Below the pieces are notes generated by a model that was not told the DNA's origin, made no database searches, and saw only the letters and a program-made list of their open reading frames with translations. Positions 36,802-46,745 of a stretch of 64,000 bases of DNA are shown here, in pieces. Position 1 is the stretch's first letter; each line of letters starts with the position of its first letter. This DNA is from Enterococcus sp. MMGLQ5-1 (GTDB taxonomy: Bacteria; Bacillota; Bacilli; Lactobacillales; Streptococcaceae), in NCBI RefSeq assembly GCF_013155265.1, contig NZ_JABJXU010000006.1, positions 62,001 to 126,000 on the forward strand, given 5' to 3'. A program made the translations under genes and the position numbers.

Positions 36802-38265
36802 TTATACTTTGAACTGAGAAACTTCTTTACGAATTTTCTCAATTAGCTTCATTTTATGATCCCAAACCTCTTTGGATAAATCAACTGGATAATTTTGTGG
36901 ATTTAAATCACGCTTGTATTCATCCCACAGCTTATCTAATTCTGCTCTGGCATACTGCTTAATAGTCTCTAAATCTGGCAAATCATAGACTAACTCACCA
37001 CGATGGAAAATAGTTGTCAGTAAAGGGATTGCTGTGAAATCCTTGACGGTTTTATTGATAAAGGTATGCACTGGATGAAACATGAAAATTTCTTGATGCT
37101 CTCTTGGATCATCAGTGCTAAAGGTAATGTAATCGCCCTCTGATTTGCCGTCTGAATTACGGGTGATGCGCCAGACCTGCTTTTTGCCGGGGGTTGATAC
37201 CTTTTCAGCATTATTAGATAATTTAATTGTATCAACCATCTGACCATTATCGTCCTCAATCGATACTAATTTATACACTGCGCCCAAGGCAGGCTGATCA
37301 TAAGCAGTGATCAGCTTGGTACCAACACCCCAAACATCGATTTTAGCTTTTTGCATCTTTAGACTTAAAATTGTATTTTCATCCAAGTCATTCGAGGCAT
37401 AAATTTTTGCATCAGGGAATCCTGCCTCATCAAGCTGTTCACGAACTTTTTTAGAAATATACGCCATATCGCCACTATCAATTCTGACACCAAGAAAATT
37501 AATTCGATTGCCAAATTCTTTAGCGACTCTAATGGCTGTTGGAACGCCAACTCTTAGTGTGTCATAAGTATCAACCAAAAAAACACAGTCCCGATGTGTT
37601 TCAGCATAGGCTACAAAGGCATCATAATCATTACCGTAGCTTTGAACTAAGGCATGGGCATGAGTCCCACTAACAGGAATGCCGAAAAGCTTGCCTGCAC
37701 GCACATTACTCGTTGCATCAGCGCCACCAACAACAGCCGCTCGTGTTCCCCAAAGTGCTGCATCAAATTCTTGCGCACGACGAGTACCAAATTCAAGTAA
37801 AGGATCATCACCAATAACAGAGCGAATTCGAGCCGCCTTTGTCGCAATTAAGGTTTGAAAATTGACGATATTCAAAATTGCCGTTTCAACCAATTGACAT
37901 TGCGCTAAAGGGCCTTCAACTTGGATGATTGGCTCATTGGCAAAAACTAAATCACCCTCTCTTGCTGAACGAACCGTGCAAGAAAATTTCAAATCTGCTA
38001 AATACCTTAAAAAGGGTTCTGGATAATTCAAAGTTTGCAAATATTCAATATCTGTCTTTGAAAAAGTCAAGCTTTTTAAATAATTAACAACGCGCTCCAA
38101 GCCAGCAAATATTGCGTAACCATTCTCAAAAGGCATTGCTCTAAAATAAACCTCAAATACAGCATGCTTTTCTGCACGTCCTTTTTCCCAATAAGTTTGC
38201 ATCATATTGATTTGATAGAGATCGGTATGTAAGACCAAGCTATCATCTGAATAATTTGTAGCCAT
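36802..38265 (-). CDS. pncB: Nicotinate phosphoribosyltransferase
   Basis: About 487 residues from ATG 38265 (TTAGGAGTTAAG site); an open frame upstream has no family resemblance. It adds PRPP to nicotinate, which is then adenylated and amidated by NadE. Typical are SLVLHTDLYQINMMQTYW, the histidine-bearing SGTHAHALVQSYGND (phosphohistidine activation), FLGVRIDSGDMAYISKK and YASNDLDENTI. Confidence 0.95.
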   Translation of the reverse strand: MATNYSDDSLVLHTDLYQINMMQTYWEKGRAEKHAVFEVYFRAMPFENGYAIFAGLERVVNYLKSLTFSKTDIEYLQTLNYPEPFLRYLADLKFSCTVRSAREGDLVFANEPIIQVEGPLAQCQLVETAILNIVNFQTLIATKAARIRSVIGDDPLLEFGTRRAQEFDAALWGTRAAVVGGADATSNVRAGKLFGIPVSGTHAHALVQSYGNDYDAFVAYAETHRDCVFLVDTYDTLRVGVPTAIRVAKEFGNRINFLGVRIDSGDMAYISKKVREQLDEAGFPDAKIYASNDLDENTILSLKMQKAKIDVWGVGTKLITAYDQPALGAVYKLVSIEDDNGQMVDTIKLSNNAEKVSTPGKKQVWRITRNSDGKSEGDYITFSTDDPREHQEIFMFHPVHTFINKTVKDFTAIPLLTTIFHRGELVYDLPDLETIKQYARAELDKLWDEYKRDLNPQNYPVDLSKEVWDHKMKLIEKIRKEVSQFKV

Positions 38266-38385
38266 CTTAACTCCTAACCAAGATTTTAGATATAAATATC
38301 TATTTTTATTTAAAAAATGATTCCTTATCATTATACACCAGATGAAATCAATTAGACGAATCTAAACTGACATCAAGGTGTAATC

Positions 38386-38949
38386 TTAGACTTTTTGGTA
38401 GCAAACACAATCTACCAAATGATCATTTACAAAACCAGTCGCTTGTAAAAAAGAATAAATAATTGTCGTACCGACAAATTTAAAGCCATCCCTCTTCATT
38501 TGTTTCGATATTTGATCCGACAATTGTGTATGAGCAGGGACATCTATCATATTTTGCCAATGATTCTTAATATGGCCATCAGGTATCTGAAAAGCTAAAT
38601 AATGATAAAATGATTCACCCTTTGACTGCATTTTATTAATAATTTGAGCATTGTTAATAATTGCATTGATTTTTAGGCGATTACGCACAATCCCACGATT
38701 CTGCATTAATCGTTCAACATCCGATGCCGAATACTTACTAACTGCCTCTAGATTAAAATGATCGAATGCCTGATCAAAAGCATCAAACTTATTTAAAATG
38801 GTTTGCCAAGAAAGACCTGCCTGCATTAAATCTAACGACAATTTACGAAACAGGGCTGTATCATCAGTTTCTTTCCTACCCCAAACTGTATCATGGTAGG
38901 CTTGCATTTTTTCGCTTGACATTGCCCAAGCACATCTTATTTGCTTCAT
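38386..38949 (-). CDS. tag: DNA-3-methyladenine glycosylase I
   Basis: 187-residue base-excision repair enzyme removing 3-methyladenine. The zinc ligands appear in RCAWAMSSEKMQAYHDTVWG (Cys6 and the following His) and in FVNDHLVDCVCY at the C terminus. The QAGLSWQTIL and VRNRLKINAIINN segments are characteristic. It lies next to uvrC and the PH/SHOCT gene; the three minus-strand genes may form a transcript. Confidence 0.95.
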   Translation of the reverse strand: MKQIRCAWAMSSEKMQAYHDTVWGRKETDDTALFRKLSLDLMQAGLSWQTILNKFDAFDQAFDHFNLEAVSKYSASDVERLMQNRGIVRNRLKINAIINNAQIINKMQSKGESFYHYLAFQIPDGHIKNHWQNMIDVPAHTQLSDQISKQMKRDGFKFVGTTIIYSFLQATGFVNDHLVDCVCYQKV

Positions 38950-38958
38950 CCTTTAACC

Positions 38959-39636
38959 TCAACTTAATAATTTTTGCTTGTAGGTTTCATACTCCGCTTC
39001 TGTAATTAAGCCTTCGTCCAAGGCCTGCTTGGCTTCTCTTAAGCTTTGATACAGCGCTCTCGTATCATAACGCACATCTTTCCTTATACTTTTGTTCAAT
39101 GGCTGGTCGCTTGCGCCCCTACCATCCATTATGCCATCCTTACTATCACTAATGCCCTGTTGAATCATTTTAGTAATTTTTCTGATGACATTTTTGGTCC
39201 AAAAAACACTAAAATAATCACCAAAGGTTTCTATCTTAACACTTCCAAAAATCAGATAGGTTTCAGGATTAACATTATTAATATTGGATAATGGAATATT
39301 AGTTGCATCATGATGCAAGGGACGCCAATGGGCATAAATTAAACGCTGCTCCGTTGTAATGGCGTATGCATAAAAGCCTTGAGTATCGCGATAACGAATT
39401 TTTTCATTTTCAAATGACTGTGTCGTATTACCGTATTCGCCTTTTCGTTGGCTATCCCATGCACGATGTCGACCAATAAAGCTAACTAGAACTCGTTCCT
39501 TGTCTAATAAACTTTCTTCAATTAATTTAAAATGACGTTTTTGTAGCCAGCCACCAATCAAAGGTGTCCAGTTAAACCCTAGCTTATGCCTTCTCGCATA
39601 ATAATACATTTCCTCAGCTGTCTGCATTCTCATCAC
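38959..39636 (-). CDS. PH-like and SHOCT domain protein
   Basis: 225 residues. A bacterial PH-like region (about residues 45-150, [37 protein letters not shown]) is followed by a polar linker. A C-terminal SHOCT helix pair has [22 protein letters not shown]. No membrane segment is visible. SHOCT domains are short oligomerisation modules often found with PH-like domains in Firmicutes. Its ATG lies 23 bases inside the uvrC 3' end, so it is translated with uvrC. Function unknown. Confidence 0.78.
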   Translation of the reverse strand: MMRMQTAEEMYYYARRHKLGFNWTPLIGGWLQKRHFKLIEESLLDKERVLVSFIGRHRAWDSQRKGEYGNTTQSFENEKIRYRDTQGFYAYAITTEQRLIYAHWRPLHHDATNIPLSNINNVNPETYLIFGSVKIETFGDYFSVFWTKNVIRKITKMIQQGISDSKDGIMDGRGASDQPLNKSIRKDVRYDTRALYQSLREAKQALDEGLITEAEYETYKQKLLS

Positions 39637-41407
39637 CCGCCCTTAATTTATCTTGAACTGCAATCGCGACATTTTTTGGTATGCCAATTTCAACTATTTC
39701 ATCTAAATTAGCTGCCTTTATTTTAGGCATTGATTTAAAGGCTTTCAATAATTTTTGTTTTCGCTTAGGACCCAAGCCTTCAATCCCATCAAGTAAAGAG
39801 GCAAAAGAATTTTTACTTCGTACTTGCCTGTGAAAGCTGATTGCGAAGCGATGGACCTCGTCTTGCACGCGCTGCAATAAGAAAAACTCTTCAGAATTTC
39901 TTGACATGGGTATAATTTCAAGAGGCTCACCAAATAATAAATCGTGAGTTTGATGCTTCTCATCCTTAGCAAGACCAGCAATTGGTACATCTAAGCCAAG
40001 CTGATTATTTAAAACATCCTTGGCAATGTCAATTTGCCCCTTCCCACCATCAATCACAATCAAATCTGGCAGGGGTAGATTATCCTTTATCACCCGTGCA
40101 TAACGCCGGTAAACTACCTCTCTCATCGAAGCATAGTCGTCTGGACCGCTCACAGTCTTAATTTTATATTTACGGTAATCCTTTTTACTTGGTTTACCAT
40201 CAACAAAAACAATCATCGCTGAAACTGGGCTTGTACCCGAAATATTTGAATTATCAAAGGCTTCAATTCTGGTAGGTCTAGGAATATTTAACCTTTCACC
40301 TAATTTATCAATTGCCCCATAGGTTCTTTCGATTTGTCTTTCAATCAAATTAAATTTCAGGTCTAGCTGAACCTTGGCGTTTTTAATCGCTAGATTAACT
40401 AGCTTCTTTTTTTCACCGCGCATAGGCTGAGTAACCTTTGTGGATACAATTGCAGCCACTGACTCCTGACTGATGTCGCTAGGAATGAAGATTTCTTTCG
40501 GTATCAAATGCTCTGCTTCACCATAAAATTGACCAATGAAGGTCAGAAAATCCGCCTCAACCTCGTTATAAAATGGAAAAATAGAGACATCACGTTCAAT
40601 CAGTTTACCTTGACGAATAAAGAAAACCTGAACACATAGATAGCCTTTATCCGCATAATAGCCGAACACATCGCGATCCTGTAAATCAACATAGGTCATT
40701 TTTTGCTTCGTCTGCAAGGTTTCAATCGCTTTTATCTGATCACGAAATTCAGCTGCTTTTTCAAAGGCCAGCTCTTTTGAAGCCTGTTTCATCTTTTCTT
40801 GTAGACGCTTTGTAATTTTATCTGCGCCACCATTTAAAAAAAGGCGGATTTCATTTACCATTTCAGGATAGATGTGCTTATCAATTTTGAAAACACAGGG
40901 TGCCAAGCATTGATTGATATGATAATAAAGACAAACCTCATTAGGTAGTGTTTTACATTTTCTTAATGGAAAAAGGCGGTCTAAAAGCTTTTTAGTTTCA
41001 TTAGCGGCCCCGACATCAGGGTAAGGACCAAAGTATTCAGCCTTATCCTTTAAAACCTTACGAGTAATTAATAATCGAGGATATTTTTCGTTAGTAATTT
41101 TAATAAATGGATATGTTTTATCATCCTTTAGCATGATATTAAAGCGGGGGGAATTTTGCTTAATAAGATTAATTTCTAAAAGCAAGGCTTCAATATTTGA
41201 TTCGGTAACGATATATTCAAAATCTTCAATTTCTGATACTAAACGTTCTGTTTTAGTATCATGTGAACCCCGAAAATAACTTCTAACACGATTTCTCAAT
41301 ATCTTTGCTTTACCAACATAGATAATTTCGTTATTTTTATTTTTCATAATATAGCAGCCCGGTGAGTTGGGTAATAGCTTTAATTTTTCATGGATTCTTT
41401 CATTCAT
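39614..41407 (-). CDS. uvrC: UvrABC system protein C
   Basis: 597-residue excision-repair nuclease making both incisions near DNA lesions. N-terminal GIY-YIG domain: [23 protein letters not shown] helix pair: [19 protein letters not shown] near residue 210, which binds UvrB. RNase H-like domain: [21 protein letters not shown]-terminal helix-hairpin-helix: [19 protein letters not shown]. Length is normal. An extended -10 promoter lies upstream. Confidence 0.97.
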   Translation of the reverse strand: MNERIHEKLKLLPNSPGCYIMKNKNNEIIYVGKAKILRNRVRSYFRGSHDTKTERLVSEIEDFEYIVTESNIEALLLEINLIKQNSPRFNIMLKDDKTYPFIKITNEKYPRLLITRKVLKDKAEYFGPYPDVGAANETKKLLDRLFPLRKCKTLPNEVCLYYHINQCLAPCVFKIDKHIYPEMVNEIRLFLNGGADKITKRLQEKMKQASKELAFEKAAEFRDQIKAIETLQTKQKMTYVDLQDRDVFGYYADKGYLCVQVFFIRQGKLIERDVSIFPFYNEVEADFLTFIGQFYGEAEHLIPKEIFIPSDISQESVAAIVSTKVTQPMRGEKKKLVNLAIKNAKVQLDLKFNLIERQIERTYGAIDKLGERLNIPRPTRIEAFDNSNISGTSPVSAMIVFVDGKPSKKDYRKYKIKTVSGPDDYASMREVVYRRYARVIKDNLPLPDLIVIDGGKGQIDIAKDVLNNQLGLDVPIAGLAKDEKHQTHDLLFGEPLEIIPMSRNSEEFFLLQRVQDEVHRFAISFHRQVRSKNSFASLLDGIEGLGPKRKQKLLKAFKSMPKIKAANLDEIVEIGIPKNVAIAVQDKLRAGDENADS

Positions 41408-41457
41408 AGTAATTCACCTAGTTATCTTAATTTCAAAAAATAGTCAATTATGTTCTC

Positions 41458-41466
41458 ATTATAACA
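41458..41466 (-). promoter_or_regulatory. Extended -10 promoter of uvrC
   Basis: On the minus strand TGTTATAAT, a perfect TATAAT with the TGn extension, lies about 50 bases before the uvrC ATG. No good -35 box stands at the usual distance, as is common for extended -10 promoters. The following -10-proximal sequence AGTCGACT is palindromic. Confidence 0.65.
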
Positions 41467-41555
41467 AAAAGTCGACTAAAAAGGGCTCAATATCAAATTG
41501 ATGTGGTTTGGCTAAAATGCTCGAGATAGATGTTTTGTCAGCATAAGCTGCTGCC

Positions 41556-41720
41556 TTTTGCCATTGCCGCTTACCTCCCTTAAATTACGGAGCAATTTAA
41601 GACGGTTATTTAAAATGCTGAAACGACTTGGTCTGACAACTGCGAATGTTAGTCGAAAATTCAAAGTGTCAGTTTTTGACACGGCAAATTTTAACTCAGG
41701 AGCACTTTTTCAAGCCATTG
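41556..41720. repeat. Diverged copy of the his-leader repeat element
   Basis: About 41557-41608 on the plus strand aligns with the minus strand at 32230-32179 in the his leader: roughly 42 of 52 positions by eye, beginning TTTGCCATTGCC in both and sharing CAATTT and CGGTTA. As there, a hairpin follows (GTGTCA/TGACAC at about 41666-41683). The surrounding 41467-41934 also has an AATT-rich 15-bp inverted pair near 41778-41816 (CGTTAACTTGGAATT and its near complement). A 67-codon plus-strand frame crosses it but lacks a ribosome site. Confidence 0.7.
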
Positions 41721-41934
41721 AAGCTAGATTAGTGACCGCTGATTATAGAAGTATGCTTTGAAGGTTCCGTATTATCGTTAACTTGGAATTCTGTCTAGGA
41801 AACAATTCCAAATTGACGGCACAGGTGCAGCTTTAGTGCGAAAACGTTATTATTTCTCGAAAAGATTGGATTATTCGCAAGCATAAGTGCGATTTCATTT
41901 TTGGACAATATGTCTTGCTTATCAGCCTTAAACA

Positions 41935-41972
41935 AATAAATTGGACCGAAATATTTATCAGTCCAATTTATT
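41935..41972 (-). terminator. Terminator after the YitT-family gene
   Basis: AATAAATTGGAC (41935-41946) and GTCCAATTTATT (41961-41972) form a perfect 12-bp stem. On the minus strand it is followed by TTGTTT. It lies about 70 bases after the 42044 stop. Confidence 0.75.
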
Positions 41973-42043
41973 ATAATGCCTCAAAAAGCGGTATTATCAC
42001 TTTAGTCGACTTGTATTTATCTTCAGCCCTTATTATTTATAAA

Positions 42044-42979
42044 TTACTTTTGTTTGATTTCTGCCTGCTGCATTTCTTCAATTCTTGATTGTTTTATTTT
42101 ACGTTTAACCTTTTGCTTATTTTTTTGAAAGGCTTCAAAGCTAAAGCCTTCTCCCAATACCTCATGGACATTAATGATTGAGACAAAAGCCTTTGGGTCA
42201 ATTTTTTCAATCTTACGTTTAACCTCGTGGATTTCACGTGGGTTCAGCACAACATAAATAATTTTTTTATCCTGCTTTGAATAGGCACCCTCACCATTTA
42301 AATAGGTCACACCACGTTCAATCGTATACATTACTTCGTTGGCAATCTGTTCATACTTGCTTGAAATAATCAGCATACCACGAACTGTGTAACCGCCAGA
42401 TTGAACAAACTCAACCACCCGAGAAAAGACAAAGGAAGCAATTAGAGTATACATCATATGTTGAATATCAATATAAAGCAGCGAAAGACAAAGAACAACC
42501 GCATCGATGCATAATAAAATTTTACCTAGGGAAATACCAAACCAATGCTGCGCTAGTCGGGCAATAATATCACCGCCACCGACGATACCACCACCACGAA
42601 AAACCAAGCCGCCACCGACACCCGCGCTGACTCCAGCTAAGATGGCTGCAATCAGCATATCATGGCTCACATCAACATAAATTGGAACTTTTTGCCAAAT
42701 ATACATGAAGATTGATAAACAGGAAATACCATAGGCTGTAAAAAAGAGACTTTTTTTGCCTAGGACCTTCATTGAGATAAGCACTAACGGCACATTTAAA
42801 ATGAAATTACTATATGCCGGATTAATATCAAATAATGCCTTACCAATCAGCGTAATCCCAGCAATGCCACCTTCTGCCAAATGATTTTCCATATTAAATT
42901 TTGTAAAGCCAAAACTATAAATCGCAATTCCGAGAGTAACAACAAGTAAATTACGAATCAATGATCTTTCTTTTTTCAT
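42044..42979 (-). CDS. YitT-family membrane protein (DUF161/DUF2179)
   Basis: About 311 residues from ATG 42979. It has five to six hydrophobic segments in the first two thirds (LLVVTLGIAIYSFGFTKF, GGIAGITLIGK, FILNVPLVLIS, ...), with repeated glycine motifs AGVSAGVGGGLVFRGGG and GGDIIA. A C-terminal soluble DUF2179 domain ends GEGFSFEAFQ followed by a very basic tail (KNKQKVKRKIKQ). The transport substrate of this widespread family is not established. The start overlaps the end of coiA by about 30 bases. Confidence 0.85.
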   Translation of the reverse strand: MKKERSLIRNLLVVTLGIAIYSFGFTKFNMENHLAEGGIAGITLIGKALFDINPAYSNFILNVPLVLISMKVLGKKSLFFTAYGISCLSIFMYIWQKVPIYVDVSHDMLIAAILAGVSAGVGGGLVFRGGGIVGGGDIIARLAQHWFGISLGKILLCIDAVVLCLSLLYIDIQHMMYTLIASFVFSRVVEFVQSGGYTVRGMLIISSKYEQIANEVMYTIERGVTYLNGEGAYSKQDKKIIYVVLNPREIHEVKRKIEKIDPKAFVSIINVHEVLGEGFSFEAFQKNKQKVKRKIKQSRIEEMQQAEIKQK

Positions 42980-43336
42980 TTCTTTTCCCATCCCTAAGCT
43001 GCGCACTTAGCCATTGATTAATCTGCAAGGGTGACTGAATTTTAAAAGCAGATACTTGCACATTTTGTTTGTCTATAATTTTAAATTTATTATTAGTAAT
43101 CACTAACAATCGTTGAGCTGCCAAGCATTGAATTTCAAAAGCAAGTATTGCTTTAATAAATAATTGAGATTTAATCAAGATAGGTAGTTGAACCCTATCT
43201 GCAAAATTAGCCATTAATTCTGAAAATGTTCTTGATTGTTTCAGAAATTCTATAAGTTCAATTCTAAAGCGTAATGGCTGATAAAACAATGGGAAAATGC
43301 TCGGATAATAAAAATAATCAGGTAAATTTTGAAGCA
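42951..43336 (-). pseudogene. coiA: C-terminal part of CoiA, displaced by a frameshift
   Basis: This frame carries the expected continuation of CoiA: VLQNLPDYFYYPSIFPL, then a helical stretch (LIEFLKQSRTFSELMANF) and a final segment ending LRDGKRNEKRKIIDS. It is one base out of register with the N-terminal part. The frame is open back to 43430 but the true protein-like sequence before about 43340 belongs to the other frame. Without correction this portion would have no ribosome site of its own. It overlaps the YitT gene start. Confidence 0.65.
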
Positions 43337-44104
43337 CTAGCCCCTTTTGATAGCAAAAGGATGTAGGCACATCCACTGCTGGTTTGCGTAATATAAGCCT
43401 TTGCGCACAATCAAGCTGGTCATAGTCCAATCTACATTGCCAGATAGACTATTTGAGTGAATCCGATATGGCAACCTAAGGTGATTAATAATATTCCCTT
43501 GAAAAAATGCGAACGTCTTCTTTTGATAGCTGATGCTTCGCTCCAGATCTACATGAATCATTTCTATTAATTCCAGCTGTTTTTGATTAATTTGCCAAAG
43601 AAAGACACCAGAATTTATCGAAAAAGCACACATTGCCAATTGTAGGCTGGTCAGCCTTGACTTAATCTGCATTTTTTCGCCAAGCAGCCAAATCACTTGA
43701 TAACCATGATCTAAATAATTTTTCGTCCGCGTATTGAAACGCTGAATTGATAGTGGGCTGCATTGAATTTCAATTGCTAAATGATGATTAATAAGTAAAT
43801 CAGGAATTTGCTTTAATTCTATTAAATAATATTCTATTTGACAATTATAATTTTGCTGTTGAAACCATTTAGCTAATTGACATTTCAAGTCATGATGTAA
43901 TTCAGATTCATTCTCGCTATATGCCTGACAGGTTTCCAAGGTAGTATGCGCAAAATGTGGTTGCTTAATAATACCATTTTTTAAAATCAGCCGAGCATGG
44001 CAAGCGGGACAAAACCACTTTAAATCCTTAAATCCCTTTATTTCATTGTAGTCATAACTCATCAAACAGATTTTTTGACCTAGACTGTTAATAGCAGTAA
44101 ACAT
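43337..44104 (-). CDS. coiA: Competence protein CoiA, N-terminal part (frameshifted)
   Basis: CoiA is a transformation protein needed after DNA uptake for recombination. Visible are a zinc-finger-like start (DLKWFCPACHARLILK ... PHFAH) and the nuclease core IPDLLINHHLAIEIQCSPLS, an D...ExQ pattern of PD-(D/E)xK enzymes, followed by GYQVIWLLG. About 255 residues are read before a TAG at 43337. The family is usually longer, and its remaining part is in the next frame after AAAAGGGG (about 43339-43346). I start at ATG 44104; TTG 44107 is equally open. Full length would be about 385 residues. Confidence 0.82.
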   Translation of the reverse strand: MFTAINSLGQKICLMSYDYNEIKGFKDLKWFCPACHARLILKNGIIKQPHFAHTTLETCQAYSENESELHHDLKCQLAKWFQQQNYNCQIEYYLIELKQIPDLLINHHLAIEIQCSPLSIQRFNTRTKNYLDHGYQVIWLLGEKMQIKSRLTSLQLAMCAFSINSGVFLWQINQKQLELIEMIHVDLERSISYQKKTFAFFQGNIINHLRLPYRIHSNSLSGNVDWTMTSLIVRKGLYYANQQWMCLHPFAIKRG

Positions 44105-44154
44105 CAATCCGTTTCCCCCAAATACATTTTTTATTATATATTTCGAGAAAAACG

Positions 44155-44184
44155 TAAAAAAAGGACCGCAGTATGCGGACCTTT
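44155..44184 (-). terminator. Terminator after rpsU
   Basis: AGGACCGCA and TGCGGACCT (44162-44182) pair with one mismatch and are followed on the minus strand by T-rich sequence. It lies 24 bases after the rpsU stop. Confidence 0.75.
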
Positions 44185-44207
44185 CATATTAATGTCAAAA
44201 TAATTGA

Positions 44208-44384
44208 CTAGAATTTCTTACGTTTGCGTGCTGCTTCTGATTTCTTTTTACGTTTAACAGAAGGCTTTTCATAAAATTCACGTTTACGTGATTCTTGCAA
44301 AGTACCTGCTTTAGAAACCGAACGTTTGAAACGACGAAGAGCATCATCAAGAGATTCATTTTTACGTACTACAGTTTTTGACAT
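44208..44384 (-). CDS. rpsU: 30S ribosomal protein S21
   Basis: 58 residues: [20 protein letters not shown] at the start and a very basic end [14 protein letters not shown], with the S21 core [15 protein letters not shown]. It is a small ribosomal-subunit protein involved in initiation. A very strong GGAGGGAGGG site precedes ATG 44384. It stands as a single-gene transcript with its own terminator. Confidence 0.97.
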   Translation of the reverse strand: MSKTVVRKNESLDDALRRFKRSVSKAGTLQESRKREFYEKPSVKRKKKSEAARKRKKF

Positions 44385-44549
44385 AATTATCCCTCCCTCC
44401 GAGCTAATCGTAACTAATTTTTAATAAAATCATATAAAAACTGTCCTTTATTAGAATAACAAAAAGATTTTAGATATTCAAATCATTTTGAACAAAAAAG
44501 TTAAAATGTTACAAAATAATCACATCTTAGTCAAATTGAAACAAAAAAA

Positions 44550-44732
44550 CTAACCAAAAAGACTAAAAAAGTTTTTCCAAGCGGCAGCATTCATTATTTC
44601 AGAAGCCTTGCCACTTCCAATTACACTATAGCCAATCACGATACCAAAATAAAAGACAACGGCTGCAATCACCAGCACAGTGATTAAACGAACTAAACTA
44701 AAGCCGATATGCTTAAGCATGTCTATATTCAA
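44550..44732 (-). CDS. EpuA-like small membrane protein (annotated as RNA polymerase beta-associated)
   Basis: About 60 residues from TTG 44732 (AAGGGAG eight bases upstream; ATG 44720 is also possible). One membrane helix, LVRLITVLVIAAVVFYFGIVIGYSVIGSG, is followed by a short amphipathic tail ending AAAWKNFFSLFG. Proteins of this shape lie after murA in many Lactobacillales and match the EpuA family, sometimes labelled as an RNA polymerase beta subunit because of a fusion in some genera. Function is not established. Confidence 0.72.
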   Translation of the reverse strand: MNIDMLKHIGFSLVRLITVLVIAAVVFYFGIVIGYSVIGSGKASEIMNAAAWKNFFSLFG

Positions 44733-44870
44733 TTCTATCACTCCCTTCGTTGTATGAGAAAAAACCTTTTTACATATCTTACCATAATACAAAGTAATAA
44801 TGCTAGAGCCTGATGCGTCATAAATAGCAATAGCTAATCTTTAAAAGATTCTATTATTTCAATCATTAGC

Positions 44871-46169
44871 TTAAATCACTTCTGCTTCAGCTACTACTGC
44901 ATCTGGCACATCAATACGCGCCACACTTGCACCTAAAGCCTGCAGCTTTTCGTGAAATTTATAGTAGCCACGATCTAAATGATGTAAATCAGTTACAATC
45001 GTTTCACCATTCGCAACCAAACCAGCAATAATCAATGCTGCCGCTGCTCTAAGGTCAGTTGATCTAACAATAGCACCCTGTAATTTTTTACCGCCATAGA
45101 TAACTGCTGAATTGCCTTCGATCTCAAAATCAAGATTCATTCGGCGTAGCTCATTCAAATGTTGAAAACGACTTTCAAAAATCGTTTCGGTCATCATATT
45201 TTGCCCACGCGCTACTGCTTGTGCAATCGTCATTTGTGCTTGCATATCAGTTGGAAAGCCCGGATGTGGTAAGGTCTTAACATTTGTTGGCTTTAAATAC
45301 TTCGGTCCAATCACGCGAATACTCTCATCTGTCACTATAAATCGAGTACCCATTTCCTGTAGCTTAGAAATTAATGGTCGATTATGCTCGGCAATGGCAT
45401 CTAGGATTTCAATATCGCCACCAGTTACTGCTGCTGCGACCATAAAGGTTCCTGCCTCAATTCGGTCTTGAACAATGGCATGCTCAGCACCATGAAGCTT
45501 ATCAACGCCAGTAATCTGCATGGTTTCAGTACCCGCACCTTTAATTTTAGCGCCCATTTTATTCAAAACATTTGCTAAATCAATAATTTCTGGTTCTCTG
45601 GCCACATTTTCTAATATTGTAACGCCCTTAGCCTTAACCGCAGCCATCATAATATTTTGAGTTGCACCAACTGAAGGAAAATCCAAATATATTTTAGCAC
45701 CAATTAATTCATCAGCTACTGCTTCAATATAGCCAGAATTCTGAGTAATCGTCGCACCTAAAGCTTCAAATCCTTTTAGATGCAAATCAATTGGACGTTT
45801 ACCGATTGAACAGCCACCAGGCATCGATACTCTTGCACGACCACAGCGTGCTAACAGAGGTCCCATAACAACTGTTGAAGCCCTCATTTTACTAACATAT
45901 TCATATGGTGCATCAAAGCCTAAATCGGCAGAGGCGTCTATTAATACCTCATGAGCGCTTTGGTCGAAATCGACAGTTGCATTTAAATGACGAATCACTT
46001 GATTCATTGAAAATACGTCGGACAATATCGGAACATTACGTAGATGCATTGTCCCTTCCTCTGCTAAGATGCCTGCTGCTAGAATGGGTAATACAGCATT
46101 TTTTGCACCCTCAATTTTGACAGTCCCTTTTAATACGTTATTACCACCATGAACAACGATTTGCTCCAC
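44871..46169 (-). CDS. murA: UDP-N-acetylglucosamine 1-carboxyvinyltransferase
   Basis: First committed enzyme of peptidoglycan synthesis, adding enolpyruvate to UDP-GlcNAc. The start is likely GTG 46169 (ATAGGAG site), giving [27 protein letters not shown]; an open ATG at 46205 adds 12 atypical residues. The catalytic Cys, target of fosfomycin, is in [17 protein letters not shown]-like R[S/A][12 protein letters not shown] and PTDMQAQM are present. About 432 residues. It follows the ATPase operon and a DUF1146 gene, a common Lactobacillales order. Confidence 0.95.
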   Translation of the reverse strand: MEQIVVHGGNNVLKGTVKIEGAKNAVLPILAAGILAEEGTMHLRNVPILSDVFSMNQVIRHLNATVDFDQSAHEVLIDASADLGFDAPYEYVSKMRASTVVMGPLLARCGRARVSMPGGCSIGKRPIDLHLKGFEALGATITQNSGYIEAVADELIGAKIYLDFPSVGATQNIMMAAVKAKGVTILENVAREPEIIDLANVLNKMGAKIKGAGTETMQITGVDKLHGAEHAIVQDRIEAGTFMVAAAVTGGDIEILDAIAEHNRPLISKLQEMGTRFIVTDESIRVIGPKYLKPTNVKTLPHPGFPTDMQAQMTIAQAVARGQNMMTETIFESRFQHLNELRRMNLDFEIEGNSAVIYGGKKLQGAIVRSTDLRAAAALIIAGLVANGETIVTDLHHLDRGYYKFHEKLQALGASVARIDVPDAVVAEAEVI

Positions 46170-46369
46170 AAAAACACTCCTATCTTGTCTACCGTTTAGA
46201 CTCATACCAAGTATTGAGCTTCCGGCCAGCTCGAATATAATTTAATATTTAATTATAAAATTAATTTTGCCAAAATCTATTCATCATTATAAGCTTTAGC
46301 ACTCTAAAAAACAAGCTTAGAGCAATTTCTTAATATTATCAGATTTTTCAGACTTTTTTAAATGATTAA

Positions 46370-46609
46370 TTATTGAAATGAGATTAATAAATTTCGTGTC
46401 AAATTTAAAAACTCTAAAAAAAATGAACTAACAGAAAAGCCGATTGCAATCGATAAAAATGTTAAAAATAATCGAATCGCAGAAGAATTTTGGAATTCTT
46501 TTTTAAACCAAGTTTCTAAATTAATTGCATTCACTGCTCTGAAAGCTAAAAATATAAAAATAAAATGTGATAAAATTCTAACAACGGCATCTATTCCATA
46601 GACCTGCAT
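46370..46609 (-). CDS. DUF1146 family small membrane protein
   Basis: 79 residues with two hydrophobic segments (about 7-25, RILSHFIFIFLAFRAVNAI, and 46-66, IRLFLTFLSIAIGFSVSSFFL) and a short tail. The pattern matches DUF1146 (B. subtilis YwzB), which lies between the atp operon and murA in many Firmicutes. Function unknown. It begins after the ATPase terminator and is likely co-transcribed with murA. Confidence 0.82.
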   Translation of the reverse strand: MQVYGIDAVVRILSHFIFIFLAFRAVNAINLETWFKKEFQNSSAIRLFLTFLSIAIGFSVSSFFLEFLNLTRNLLISFQ

Positions 46610-46623
46610 TTTTTACCTCCTTT

Positions 46624-46663
46624 AAAAAAAGTATTCTGAAAGCAAGGCTCTCAAAATACTTTT
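46624..46663 (-). terminator. Terminator of the F-ATPase operon
   Basis: AAAGTATT (46628-46635) and AATACTTT (46655-46662) pair, with a further partly paired stretch in the loop, and a T7 run follows on the minus strand. It lies about 80 bases after the atpC stop. Confidence 0.85.
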
Positions 46664-46745
46664 AAATAATTTTCGATAGGCGAATTAATATAATTTGCCT
46701 ACATTTGCTACATTCAAAAAAATAATAAAATAGACTCAATACGCA

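Noticed and set aside
41558-41761. A 67-codon plus-strand frame upstream of uvrC
   Set aside because: It starts inside the repeat element, lacks a ribosome site, and its similarity to the his array is at the DNA level. It is more likely non-coding.
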